NCBI GenBank assembly: GCA_007570785.1
Contig: ML660211.1
Coordinates: 1,550,602 to 1,614,601 of the forward strand
DNA from: Antilocapra americana
Lineage: Eukaryota; Chordata; Mammalia; Artiodactyla; Antilocapridae
DNA: 64,000 nucleotides
Direction of reading: 5' to 3'
Shown here: positions 23,130 through 34,282 of the stretch, in pieces
Layout: every line of letters starts with the position of its first letter
How positions within the stretch are numbered: position 1 is the first letter of the stretch
Made by a program: the position numbers and the translations under genes
Notes under the pieces: generated by a model
What the model was told of the DNA's origin: nothing
The model's database searches: none
Seen by the model: only the letters and a program-made list of their open reading frames with translations

Positions 23130-23800
23130 ATTTTCTCAACTATCAAGAATCAGCAGATTCTCTTGGAACAATCATCTTCAGGTTCCTGCTTTCTCACAAT
23201 TTATGGCCTTTAAGAATTTTCCTTACATTTTTACCAGAGTTGCATGTATAAATACATAAAACTTCTTTCTATATTTTGCCTTTTATATTCTACATCATTC
23301 TGTGCAATGCTTTTCATCATAAATTTTATACTTACTATTTATTATTAATGCTATGAATGCTGATTTCTTTTGGTTTGAGAATGTCTGGCATTCTTTCCCT
23401 TTATTGTTAAACTCTGGTAATTTTGTGTTTTTTGTAAATAGCATAGATTTATGTCCTGCCATCTAAACATCACAGTGGAAATTTTAATTCATTCACAATT
23501 ACTGCCACATGTGATGCATTCTTTCTATTTTTATATTCATTTATAGTCATATTGGATTAGCCAAAAAGTTCATTCAGGGTTTTCTGTAATATTTCACAAA
23601 CAAACTTTCTGGCCAACACAGTAATTTCATCTTTTTCCTTCCTTTCACTTTTCTTCTGGTTTGATCAAACTGTTCATGATTCAGTCCTTTGCTCTTTCTC
23701 TGGAAATCCTGACACATTTGATTTTTGCTAACTATTGACTGCCTGCTTACATAATCAGATGTTTAATTCCAAAATTACTTGAGATACCAATTATTTTCTC
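23130..23800 (-). mobile_element. Old LINE-1 fragment, antisense (split by mariner)
   Basis: T-rich text resembling antisense L1, including a GTTTGATCAAACTGTTCATGATTC-like segment at 23660-23685 and a run resembling TTTAATTCATTCACA at 23485-23500. Assignment is tentative. The mariner derivative at 23552-23621 lies inside. Confidence 0.4.
23552..23621. mobile_element. 70-bp mariner MITE
   Basis: Terminal inverted repeats TTGGATTAGCCAAAAAGTTC and the reverse complement of the related end (AAACTTTCTGGCCAACACAG). TA dinucleotides flank both ends (23550-23551, 23622-23623), as expected for Tc1/mariner. No transposase sequence remains. Confidence 0.88.
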
Positions 23801-24229
23801 CATTATGATGCCACATGTCCTCAACTCTGTCCCACAAATGCCCCTTTTTCCTCTCCTGCCTTCCCTGCTTTAGTAAAATAAAGCTTATCTCTCCTTTATC
23901 TTTCCCTTCTCCTAATTTTGAAATTCTTTTACTTCACTTACACAGTAGGCTTTACAGAGAGAGTTTATACTTATTAAAGTTCCCCTCCGAGTATCTCTCT
24001 AGTTTCAGTACTATTCCCTAGCACTCACTGTTCCTCCTCCGTTTGTATCTAACTGATAGCACGACTGCACACAGGCAGAGTCACGCACAAAGGAGCGTGC
24101 ACGGCTCCCTCTTCCATCCTCATCTTTCCTCAGCTTGAGGTCAAGGGTACACCTACTGTTTGATTAAAGTCAATTATTTTCCTTAGACCCGACATATGTG
24201 CCTATATCATGGTAGCCATTAAGGCTCTT
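23801..24229. other. Unassigned pyrimidine-rich DNA
   Basis: C/T-rich stretch with a 68-codon plus frame (23815-24021), leucine/serine-rich only because of base composition. Confidence 0.35.
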
Positions 24230-24565
24230 CCATAATCATTCAAGTTCTCCTCCTCCCAGACTTATCTTAGAAATATAGTACCCCACTCCCCTTGAACTGA
24301 ATCGTGGCCACATGACTTGCTTTGGACAATGAAATGCAAATGTCGGTGATGTGCTACTTCTAGGCTCATTTCCCTCCCAATAATAGTGATTATGAAAGCA
24401 TTAAAATAGATCTTCCATTAACCTAAGTTCCTGAGCAGAGTCTCACACAAACCCATGTAAAACGTACAGCAGGAATATGAAATCAGCTTTCCTTGTGTTA
24501 AGCCAGGAAAATCTGGAGATTGTTAATACAGCATAGCCCAGACTATCCTGATTGACAGACTCATT
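24230..24565 (+). mobile_element. Old LTR-like mammalian repeat
   Basis: Words typical of an ancient LTR family: CCCCTTGAACTGAATCGTGGCC, GACTTGCTTTGGACAATGAAATG and, near the end, AGCATAGCCCAGACTATCCTGA. The family name is not certain. Confidence 0.45.
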
Positions 24566-27094
24566 CTAAAATCTTTCACAGTTATAATAGCTCTCTTTTT
24601 CCTTAACAGGAGAACAAGTTTAAGTTTATTGATACAGTCCTTTACTTTGTCATTTGCGAATGTTATTCCCCTTTTTTGATTTTTGTTATGAAACATGAGA
24701 AGTTTGGTCTCAGTCTGGTTCTTGGTAAGACATCTGTTTTATTTGTCTGAGAGTGTTTTATTTTCAGTTGTTTTAACTGTTGTCTCTTCTCTATTTGTTC
24801 TGTTTTTATCTTCTAGAACTTAAAGACACCTACATCTGATCAAGTGAGAATCATCTTTTTCTCTTTATCTATGGTTTGATTTTTCTTGAAAAGATTTTAT
24901 CTTAGAATTCAGAACTTTTAAACTTTTTCTTAGAATTCAGAAATTTTACATAGAATAAACAGACTCATTAACTATGAACACATGAGAGTAGAAGCACATA
25001 TACTGGTATACACTGCATTAGCCACTGGGGTTTACTATCTGAAGTTACCAAACCATGTCTGACTAAATGATGAAGACCCTGGGAAGGCCAGAGGACCAGG
25101 TAAGCAATGTTTGGTTACCATGCTCCTATTGTAACACAATTATTCACACTCAAAGAGATGATGAGAACGGAAATCCACACTATGCTCAGAAAGTTCTACC
25201 TGAAATTTCCAACTAGAAGCACACAACGATGCCTGGTAGAAGGGAAAATTCAACTGTAATCCAACTTATGTGCCTGAATTCACCGTACGAGCTCAAGGCA
25301 AAGACATTTGCCAAGGGTGCAAAAGCAGTTCAAGGATAAATAAATTTTCAATTGTATTAAGAAAGGAACAATAGTAAAAAAAATAAAATAAAATAAAATT
25401 TCGCTGAACTATCTAAAGAAGTTTTCCTGACTAGTGTCTGAAGTTTTGATAACCTTAAATCATAAAGCACTTAACAAAACATTTTTCCAAACAGGCAGTA
25501 AAACTTACTTCAGTATTCTGTGGTCAGCATTATAAAATACTAGAAATAATAGGGCTACTTAGTTGATAAATAAGAAAAACACCTAAAAAGACAAGGTAGA
25601 TCCATAGAAAATAGTGACTGGTCTAAGAAAAAAATATAGAAAACTAATTTCTCCCACTTAATCAGGGTCCTCTCTCAGTGAACTTATATTGTAAAATGTC
25701 TTTAGAAACAAAAATTTTATCTACATTATCTTTTATATTCATTGTAGAACAAGATTAAAAGCCAGCAATTATAACAAACATTGTTCCTGAAGAGCTATAG
25801 TTGCTACAGCAACAATTTTTTTTCAAAATTCTTCACCAATATATAATAAATTGAGAATGGAGAAACTTCTGATGATCATGAAGCATAAACTATAACCCCA
25901 ATTTGGTGTCCCCCAACTTTCATTGACATATACACATTTTAAGTGCAGCATATCTTCTAATTACCTTGGTCTGCAGACAAATTCCTTTAGAGTTCACCGA
26001 AATAACGTAAGTGTATTTATTTACATTGCCTCCGTGTTCCCAGGTTATGTCACTCACCTCTTTCTGCAAACCTAGTAACACAACACATTATTTACTCGAC
26101 TTTTGCAACTTGTATTAAAAATGGGAACATTCTGACTCCACTCAAGTATTAATAGATTTTAGCCTCTTTCTATTTTTCAAGCATTTTAGTGGCTTGTCCT
26201 GACAGTCTTACAGAAAATGCACTTTGAAAAAATGTATTCTCTGTGCCTCAACCACAGTGACTTCCTTATTAAAGCCATTACCAAACCAATACTATTAAGG
26301 GAAAAAGAAAGTGTTTAAAATGCAACTCTTAGCAGCACTGTGTTTGGCTTTAAAGTATGCTTAAAGAAACCAAGTTACCCTTATTAATGGGATAATATGA
26401 GCTAGCATCAGGAAAACAACCATTTTGCTAATTTATCTGCTGCCCCTCAACATTTCTCTCAATGACGTCCAGGTTTTTTTCTGACAGATTTAGACACCAA
26501 GAAGTCATAAATAAATTAGTTAAGAACCCACACACTGAAAAAGAACAGAAAGCCTGAGAGGTACTACAGCAGCAGGTGCAACAGAGGTCTCTACTCTAGA
26601 CTTCCCAGCATTTAGAAGACAAAAAGAAAACTGCTCAATGCTTTAAGACCTATGCACCACATAATCATGGTACAGGTGTATACACAGGGTCCGTTTCAAT
26701 AACCATTCACTCAAGGGCAACATGGCTACCAAATTCTTCCCTTCCAGGCAATACTTTATGAATAGCAGATAATGAATTATCTGGAAAACCTGTCTCTCGT
26801 GAGCCCACAATGTAACTCCTATTCAGAGTTTCACTCTTTCTAGAAAAGAGGCTGCCTGAGAAATGCTGATGTCAGAACTTGACCACTCCACCAGGCCAGT
26901 GGAGAAGACCTCAATACATGGGTCTTGTACCCATTGCCTTCAAGGATGGGGAGTGGGAGGAGTACTCTTCCCAAGTCACCGTTAAAGGCTCCCTGGATTT
27001 CCATTTCCTGCATTACGACAGACTGCCCACCCTGAAAAACCTGCCTGATTGAAACAGCTAAAATGCTGGATAAATATTTAAAACATGCTTTTTT
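24566..27094. other. 2.5 kb of low-repeat DNA
   Basis: No nameable transposon, no coding frame above 60 codons. A short (AAATA)n tract lies at about 25378-25400. CAGGTAAGC at about 25098-25106 resembles a splice donor but has no matching exon. Confidence 0.45.
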
Positions 27095-27106
27095 AAAAGT
27101 GTTGCT

Positions 27107-27378
27107 GCTGCTGCTGCTAAGTCGCTTCAGTTGTGTCTGACTCTGTGCAACCCCATAGATGGCAGCCTACCAGGCTCTCCTGCCCCTGGGATTCTCCAGG
27201 CAAGAACACTGGAGTGGGTTGCCATTTCCTTCTCCAGTGCATGAAAGTGAAAAGTGAAAATGAAGTCGCTCAGTCGTGTCTGACTCTTAGCGACCCCATA
27301 GACTGCAACCTACCCAGCTCTCCGTCCATGGGATTTTCCAGGCAAGAATACTGGAGTGGGGTGCCATTGCCTTCTCTG
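27107..27378 (-). mobile_element. Bov-A2 SINE, antisense, perfect TSD
   Basis: Two Bov-A units joined by the ATGAAAGTGAAAAGTGAAAA linker, with a (GCT)n end. A perfect 12-bp TSD AAAAGTGTTGCT lies at 27095-27106 and 27379-27390. Confidence 0.95.
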
Positions 27379-27436
27379 AAAAGTGTTGCTAAACTGGAAG
27401 AAATGAAGAAGAATCTTGAGGTGCCCCCCAAATAAA

Positions 27437-27645
27437 GTGTAACTCAGTGGTGTGTGTGTGTTAGTTGCTTAGTCATGTCCAACTCTTTGTGATCCCATGG
27501 ACTGTAGCCCGCCAGGCTCCTCTGTCCATGGAACTCTCCAGGCAAGAATATTAGAGTGGGTTTCCATTCCCTTCTCCAGGGCATCTTTCCCACTCAGGGA
27601 TCAAACTTGGGTCTCCTGCATTACAGGTGGATTCTTTACCCTAGT
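27437..27645 (-). mobile_element. Bov-tA SINE, antisense
   Basis: A (GT)-rich end at 27450-27461, then the antisense Bov-A body and a tRNA head truncated after GATTCTTTACC (27645). Confidence 0.9.
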
Positions 27646-27876
27646 GAGTGAACATCAAAGCAACTCTCCACTACCAAGTCTCCAACCAGCTGTGAACTAG
27701 CACCTCTGATGGCTGCACAGGGCTTCACGAGGGGCACTCAAGCCTGGGGCTCACTCAAAGCAGGTAACTTCACAGAAGGCTACCTCAATTCCCAGGAAAA
27801 TGGGAAATCTCAAAGCTCACTCATGCCTCATTGTAAGGTCACAAAAAATTTTTTAAAGAGATGTAATACTAGTTTC

Positions 27877-28001
27877 CTAGGGCTCCCCAGGTGGCGCCAG
27901 TGGTAAAGAATCTGCCTGTCAGTGTAGGAGATGCAAGAGACGGGGTTCAATCGATGGATGGGGAAGATCCCCTGGAGAAGGAAATGGCAACCCAGTCCAG
28001 T
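27877..28001 (+). mobile_element. Bov-tA SINE, 3'-truncated, perfect TSD
   Basis: Head plus the first part of Bov-A, stopping at CCAGTCCAGT. The 11-bp TSD ATACTAGTTTC (27866-27876, 28002-28012) is perfect. The loss of the tail inside an intact TSD implies reverse transcription primed on an already shortened RNA. Confidence 0.92.
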
Positions 28002-28412
28002 ATACTAGTTTCTGACTGCTGCCCCAACAAGTTACCACAAACGTAGCTGCTTACAATACAAAACTATTATTTCATAAGTCTGGAGGTCATAAATCTAAAA
28101 TCAAGGTATTTCCAGGGCTGAATTCCAAGTGAATTTTTCAAGAGAGAAATTCTTTCCTGCCCTTCCCAACTTCTAGAGACTGACTGTATTTCTTGGCTCC
28201 TACACCTCGATCTGCTTCCATCTCTACATCTCCAACCTTCTAGCTCCAACTCCGTCTGGGTTCCTCTCATAAAGATTCTGGTATTTACATCATACCACCA
28301 TAATGATCCAGGATAATCTCACATCTGGGTACCTTTAACAAGACCACATCTGCAAAGCTCCTTCTGCCATGTAAGGTGACATTCATATTTCCCGGGGATG
28401 AAGACATGGACA
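28002..28412 (-). mobile_element. MaLR (MLT1-type) LTR, antisense
   Basis: Antisense MLT1-type LTR: CTAGTTTCTGACTGCTGCC, TCTGGAGGTCATAAATCTAAAATCAAGG, GACCACATCTGCAAAG and TAAGGTGACATTCATA. The right part is interrupted by the BovB at 28413 and only about 25 bp reappear after it as TSD. Confidence 0.75.
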
Positions 28413-28720
28413 TTTTAAAGTCCCTTGGACTGCAAGGAGATCAAACTAGTCAATCCTAAAGGAAATCAACCTTGACTATTCATTGGAAGGACTGACGCTG
28501 AAGCTCCAATATTTGGTCACCTGAAACAAAGAGGCAACTCTTTGCAAAAGACCCTGATGCTGGGAAAGATTGAGAGCAGGAGAAGAAGGGGGCAACAGAG
28601 GATAAGATGGTTGGATGACATCACTGACTCGACGGACATAAGTTTGAGCAAGCTCCAGGAGATAGTGAAGCTTGGCGTGCTATAGTCCCTGGGGTCACAG
28701 AGTCAGACACAACAACATAG
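28413..28720 (+). mobile_element. BovB LINE, 0.3 kb, long TSD
   Basis: Sense BovB 3' end from TCCCTTGGACTGCAAGGAGA to CAGACACAACAACATAG. The LTR sequence 28389-28412 is repeated at 28721-28744 with three differences, all G/A, giving a 24-bp TSD. Confidence 0.92.
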
Positions 28721-28769
28721 TTCCCAGGGATGAAAACATAGACAGTTGAGAGGTATTATGCTCTCTACG

Positions 28770-29029
28770 ACAAGGTACCCAAGGGGAAGTTTGTCATTTA
28801 ATTGAGTTAAGGAAAAACAAGTTTCCTTTGAGGTTTATTCTTCTTAATCGTTTGCAGCTTGAATTCACTCTATTGATGGAGTCCAAAATATCTCAGAGAG
28901 GTCAGCTGAAAGTGGCCATGGATAGGTAGCGGCTACAACTGACTGGAAGGAGCTAATATACACCCTCTCTGGAGCATGGAACCTCACCCCACGCCTCAAA
29001 ATCATTAGTCTAGGAAACATTTGAAAAAA
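28770..29029. other. Unassigned DNA
   Basis: No recognisable feature. Confidence 0.4.
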
Positions 29030-29895
29030 ATGAGCAGCTTACAGACAAGTCCCACTATAAGGAAATGAAGAGTCAGGAAAAGAAACAACATCCAGCAAAA
29101 ATGAGAAAAATCTCAAAATATCTCACATTTAGTATGTTAAATATTTACTTTGTTAAAAATAAAAATCATAGAGATAAGAAAAAGGAATAAAGGACCATAA
29201 AGAATACCCAAGCAGATCTTTGAAGGACTTTAGAAATAAAAAGGACAATTAAAGTTTAAAACACAAGATGGATTAAACAGTAAATTAGAATTGGGGAAAA
29301 ACAGTAAAGTAGAAAAGAAATCCGAAAATATTACACAGAAAGCAGCTGAAAAAGAAGATAGAAAAAATACAAAAGTAACTCAGAGACAAGATGAACAGAC
29401 TAGTAAGTTCTAAAAGTCATTTAACTGGAGTTTCAGAAAGAGTAAATAGAATGGAAAAGACTATACAAAGATGTTGGCTGAGAACTTCCTAGGTCTCGTG
29501 GCAAAAATAAATCCTCATGTTAATAATAAATGTTGAAAGAATAAATTAAAAATAAATCTATACCTAGATGCACAACAATGAAACTGAAGAGCATCACAGA
29601 AAAAGAAAATATCTTAAAAATAGTAACAGTGGGGGAAAAAAAGACTCTTCCAAACAACGGCATTTGACTGATGGCTGGCTTCTCCAAAATAAGACGTAGA
29701 GCTGTAAAAGTCCATTTTAATGTGCTAAGATCAGTACCAACCTAGAGTTGCATAAGCAATGAAATTAGTCTTCAAAAATAAGAGCCACAATAGACATTTT
29801 TGGATAAATAAGAACAATTTGCCACCAACAGATCCTTACTGAAGAACTTGTAAAGGATACACTTTGTGAAGAAGGAATACGAACCCAGATAGAAC
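29030..29895 (+). mobile_element. Old LINE-1 ORF1-region fragment, sense
   Basis: Matches the old L1 segment with ACCTAGATGCACAACAATGAAACTG, AGAGAAAATATCTTAAAAATAG, ATTTGCCACCAACAGATCC and ACTTGTAAAGGATACACTTTGTG. All frames are broken. Confidence 0.7.
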
Positions 29896-30800
29896 ACTTT
29901 GAGCATAGAGAGGGATGCTGCCATGAACACCGGGGTGCATTTATCTTTTCAAATCAGTGGTTTTTCTCTGGTATATATTCAAGAGTAGAATTGCGGGGTC
30001 ATATTCTATGACCCACATATTTAACATCCTAAACGTGATTTTATCCTCTGAGATTTACCACAGCTGGTAACTCTATTTTCAGTTTTTGAGGGACCTCAAT
30101 ACTGTTCTCCACAGTGACTGTGCCGATTTACAGTTCCACCAACACTACAAGGCTTCCCTTTTCCCCACATTCCTGCCAACATTTGTTCTTTGTGTTCTTT
30201 TTAATGATATCTCATTTACAGGTGTGAGGTTTTGATTTGCATTTCCCTGATGATCAGTGATGCTGAACCTCTTTTCCTATGCCTGTTGGCCACCTGCATC
30301 TCCTCTCTGACAAAATGTCTATTCAGTTCTTCTGCCCATTTTTTAATCAGGTTGTTTGTTTTCTTGATGCTGAGTTATATGAGCTGTTTATATCTGTTGG
30401 ATATTAATCTTTTACTGGTCCTATAATTTGCAGTATTTCTTCACATTCAGAAGGTTTTCTTTACATTTTGAGGTTTCCTTTGTTGCGCAAAAGCTTTTAA
30501 GTGTAATTAGGTTCCATTTGTTTATTTTTGCTTTTATTTGCTTTGCTTTAAGAGAAGGATCCAAAAAAAAAAATTACAGAATTTATAAATAAAATTACAG
30601 ATTTAAAATAAATAATAAAACATGTTTTCCTCTAGGAGTTGTATTATAGTATCTGGTCTTACATTTAGGTCTTTAATCCATTTTGAGCTTATTTTTGTAT
30701 ATGGTGTTAGGAAATGCACGAATTTCATTCTTTCACATGTTGCTATCTAGTTTTTCCGCACCACTTATTTAAGAGACTTTTTGCCCCACTGCATATTCTT
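29896..30800 (-). mobile_element. LINE-1 ORF2 fragment, antisense
   Basis: Antisense ORF2 text: GTTCCACCAACA at about 30136-30147, GATTTGCATTTCCCTGATGATCAGTG, TTCTGCCCATTTTTTAATCAG, CAAAAGCTTTTAAGT and TAATCCATTTTGAGCTTATTTTTG. It sits head-to-head with the sense fragment at 29030-29895. Confidence 0.85.
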
Positions 30801-30860
30801 GTCTCAAGATGAAGATGCACTTGATAAACACCAAACAAAAGAAATCTGTTCCGTGATATT

Positions 30861-30989
30861 CAGTTCGGTTCAGTCGCTCAGTCGTGTCTGACTCTTTGCG
30901 GCCCCACAGACTGCAGCACGCCAGGCCTCTCTGTCCATCACCAACCCCCAGAGTCCACTCAAGTTCATGTCCATTGAGTCGGTGATGAG
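30861..30989 (-). mobile_element. 129-bp BovB 3' end with TSD
   Basis: Antisense BovB terminus. An 8-bp perfect TSD GTGATATT lies at 30853-30860 and 30990-30997. Confidence 0.92.
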
Positions 30990-31085
30990 GTGATATTAGT
31001 ATCAGACAAAATAGACTTCAGGACAAAGAACACCGTCAGAGCTAAAGAGGCACCACATGACCATGAGAAACTCGGGGCTGACTTG
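30990..31085 (+). mobile_element. LINE-1 fragment, sense (short)
   Basis: TTAGTATCAGACAAAATAGACTTCAGGACAAAG matches L1 ORF2. It is short and diverged, probably part of the same rearranged L1 cluster. Confidence 0.5.
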
Positions 31086-31796
31086 CCACCTCTGCCTTCT
31101 CATGGCTTGCTCTTCACAACAAAGCTATTCACCGTGTCCCACTGCTGTTGGCAGTTCATTCACATACATGCTTTAGGGTTTGGGAGGATTCCCTATTGAC
31201 TTGTTAATAGAGTCACAGGTTTTTCATTTCTTCTCTTTATTAGTCACTTTGGTTCATAAGAGGACTTGGGAAAAGTTTTAAAATTAAGTTGTCATTGTAT
31301 TCTCATTGAAGTTGTATTTATTTTGAAAGTATTTGTTTCCTACCTCACTGTCAGATCAGCTTTCCCAGTAGTTGGTAGCATTTTATTTGCCCCTCACCAC
31401 ATGTCTGTCTTGCAGCATGGGGGCAGCATGCCCATCTCCATGAGCTGCACCCGTGATTAGAATGTACTCCCCAGCCTAAGGCTAGAGGAGTCCCTGAAAG
31501 TCAGGGATCCTATTCAAGCAGGGGTCTTTACTCCAGAGCTCATGGGTTTGCCAAATACGGACACATTATGCTCTGCTCTTCATAAGGTAATCAGCTAAAC
31601 GTGAATGCAAATCCAACAACCAGAAACTCTTTATAGTTTCAATACAGAGGAAAAATATTTTGTGAAGATGCCAGCAATTATCTTGTCTCTTTTACTTAAT
31701 GCAAGTAGCCAAGCCTGGGTAGTTAAAGCAATAAAGGGAAATGCATAAACCCTTGTCCTGTTATTATCTTTCAGATCCTGTAGATCTGTGAATTGA
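31086..31796. other. Unassigned DNA
   Basis: 0.7 kb without a nameable repeat. Frames of 64-69 codons here are not recognisable. Confidence 0.4.
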
Positions 31797-32391
31797 AAGA
31801 GACATGTGTACCCCAATGTTCATCACCGCATTGTTTACAATAGCCAGGACATGGAAGCAACCTAGATGCCCATCAACTGACAAATGGATAAGAAAGCTGT
31901 GGTACATATATGCAATGGAATATTACTCAGCATTAAAAAAAATTCATTTGAATCAGTTCTACTCAGGTGGACGGAACTGGAGCCTATTATCCAGAGTGAA
32001 GTAAGCCAGAAGAAAAAACAACAATACAGTATACTAACGCATATATATGGAATTTAGAAAGATGGTAACGAGAACCCTGCATGCGAGACAGCAAAGGGAA
32101 CGCAGATATCTAGAACAGACTCGTGGACTCCATGGAAGAGGGCAAGGGTGGGATGATATGGGAGAATGGCATTGAAACATGTTAATTATCATATGTGAAA
32201 TCAATCACCAGCCCAGGGTTGATGCTCGGGGCTGGTGCGCCGAGATGTCCCAGGGGGAGGGAATCAGGAGGGAGGAGGGAGGGGGGTTCTGGAGGGGGAG
32301 CATATGTAAACCCATGGTGATATCATGTCATTGTATGGCAAAACCAACACAATAAAGTAAAGAAAATTAAATTAAAAAAAAAAAAAGAAGA
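31797..32391 (+). mobile_element. Ruminant LINE-1 3' end, 0.6 kb
   Basis: Late ORF2 (ACAATAGCCAGGACATGGAAG, GCAATGGAATATTACTCAGC) and the full 3' UTR with TTAATTATCATATGTGAAAT, a G-run purine tract at about 32250-32305, and an A-rich tail at 32370-32391. It is closely related to the L1 at 34630-34933. Confidence 0.92.
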
Positions 32392-32600
32392 AAGTTGTCT
32401 GGGGCAGAGGAGATGTCCATAAAATAACTCTAGGAGGAAATGTTAAAGGCCCAGAAGTGTTGGGCGGCTCTGGATCCATTTGATTCCTCTGGTGCTTGCT
32501 GTGTCAACCATATCACCCAGTTAACAGAAGGCTCGATGTGCTTTCCGTATGTGACTAAGTAGAAATTTTAACTTTTAGAATTATGCTAATTGACAGCTTT
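32392..32600. other. Unassigned DNA
   Basis: Nothing recognisable. Confidence 0.35.
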
Positions 32601-32609
32601 TCTAGGATT

Positions 32610-32672
32610 CAGTTCAGTTCAGTTTGCTCAGTCGTGTCTGACTCTGCAACCCCATGGGCTGAAGCACACCAG
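32610..32672 (-). mobile_element. 63-bp BovB insertion with perfect TSD
   Basis: Only the last ~63 bp of BovB (CAGTTCAGTTCAGTTTGCTC to GAAGCACACCAG, antisense). The 9-bp TSD TCTAGGATT at 32601-32609 and 32673-32681 is perfect. Confidence 0.92.
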
Positions 32673-32774
32673 TCTAGGATTATACCTATGTAAACAACTA
32701 TTCTTTCACTTCATGAGGATGAGTATTATAGATAACCAGGATAAGTACGGATATAAATCAATCTGTTCTAACAA

Positions 32775-33000
32775 AAAGTAGACCAGTAGCTGTCTGGATG
32801 TTGACAGGGGCAGGACAGAGCGGCCGTGGGAAGGATTACAGTGAGGCACTAGAATACTCAAGGGTGATGAGTATGTTCATTTTCTTGGAGTAGTAGTGGT
32901 CTCAAAAATGCACCTATATTAAAACTTTCCAAACTATGTACTTTAAATGTGTGCCATGTATTCCTTGTCAATTATACCTCAATAAAGCAATTTAAAAGAA
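32775..33000 (+). mobile_element. Old LINE-1 (L1M-like) 3' end
   Basis: GGATGTTGACAGGGGCAGG, then GTGTGCCATGTATTCCTTG and ATTATACCTCAATAAAGCAATTT, a typical old L1 terminus. Confidence 0.65.
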
Positions 33001-33565
33001 AAGGAACAGGGGTTAGAAATGCACCCAAATGAAATGACATCAGTCAGACAGCATCAATGGAGGCAGTCAGCACTTGAAATGACTCCATGTCAGTATCGCT
33101 CAAGGTAGGACACCCAGAAGTTGAAGCCTCTTTGTAAAATATCCAGAAACCCCTTTGAATATTCCTGGCCAAAAATTTGAACCTAAATATAATCAAGCCT
33201 TGGGTCTGGAGCTAACTTTCACTTCCAGAAGTGGCAGAACAAGTTAAATGAAACAGGGAAGCAAACAGACAAATCCAGGCTGTGGAACCTTCTACAAGAC
33301 AAATGACCCAGTTTCTGCACAAATCAATGACAGAGGAAGAAGGGGATTGAGGACGAGAAGGGTCTGCTCTAGAGTAAACAAACAAAAAGGCTTAAGGGAT
33401 TTAACTAAATGCAACTGCTAGGATTTATACTGAGATAATATTTCTGCAATCTTCAGGACCACTAGAATCATTTGATTATGGACTAGATATAGGATAACAC
33501 AAAGTTACTGCCAGTTTTGTTAGGCATACCACATACTATATAACATGGCATGTAAGAAGATCTCC
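33001..33565. other. Unassigned DNA
   Basis: No named repeat or coding signal. Confidence 0.4.
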
Positions 33566-33568
33566 TGG

Positions 33569-33695
33569 GAGTTCCTTGGTGGCCCAGCAGTTAGGATTCT
33601 GAGCTAGCACTGCTGTGGCCGGGGTACCATCCCTAGTCAGGAAACTGAGATCCGAGCTGCATGGTACAGGTGGAAAAAGAAAAAAGAAAGAGAAG
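33569..33695 (+). mobile_element. CHR-1 SINE
   Basis: GAGTTCCTTGGTGGCCCAGC, TTAGGATTCTGAGCTAGCACTGC, CCATCCCTAGTCAGGAAACTGAGATCC and an A/G-rich tail are the CHR-1 landmarks. The copy is diverged. Confidence 0.88.
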
Positions 33696-33891
33696 AAAAT
33701 GTGTTTAGGTTTATTTTTAAAGACATAGGTATAAATAGTATGATGTGAGATTTTCTTTAATATACTTCAAAGATTAAAAGAAAACCAACACAAAAAAGTA
33801 GAAAAATAAATGTGGCAAAATCGTGATGATGAGATCTGATCACCTGTCACAGCTGGCTGTTGGGCTGTGTTGTTCTTTATACTAAAGTTAT

Positions 33892-33893
<2 letters not shown>

Positions 33894-33929
<36 letters not shown>
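33894..33929. repeat. (GT)18 microsatellite
   Basis: Thirty-six uninterrupted bases of GT repeat; no SINE is attached. Confidence 0.98.
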
Positions 33930-33932
<3 letters not shown>

Positions 33933-34229
33933 AAATGTTCAAAAAAGTTTAATGAAGTCAATTTCATGAAACTGAGAATTCGCCAATATTATGAAATTAT
34001 CTGTGTCCTTAAAGAATATATAGCCACTTATTTTGCTATACGGAAATTCTGACAGATACAGCTTACAAGTAAATTGCCATTACCATGGCCTGTTGATGTG
34101 CTGATCTGAGAATACTTCACACTGTGATCAAAGGAATAGATACAGAGCTTTAAAAGGTCAACAATCATTGTCTATAAATGATCATAGAAGCCTATTGTTC
34201 AACAAAGGTATCCTCATGAATGTCAATTA

Positions 34230-34282
34230 CAATACTGGCTCGAAACTTTTAACTCCTACTGCACGCCAGGCATTGTACTTAG
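34230..34282 (-). mobile_element. MIR, left part
   Basis: Antisense MIR text ending GCACGCCAGGCATTGTACTTAG, the equivalent of the MIR GTGCCAGGCACTGTTCTAAG segment. It is interrupted by a BovB and resumes at 36157. Confidence 0.65.

Noticed and set aside
27095..27390. Two similar ~120-bp units resembling a tandem or CRISPR-like repeat
   Set aside because: They are the two Bov-A units of a Bov-A2 SINE bounded by a perfect TSD.
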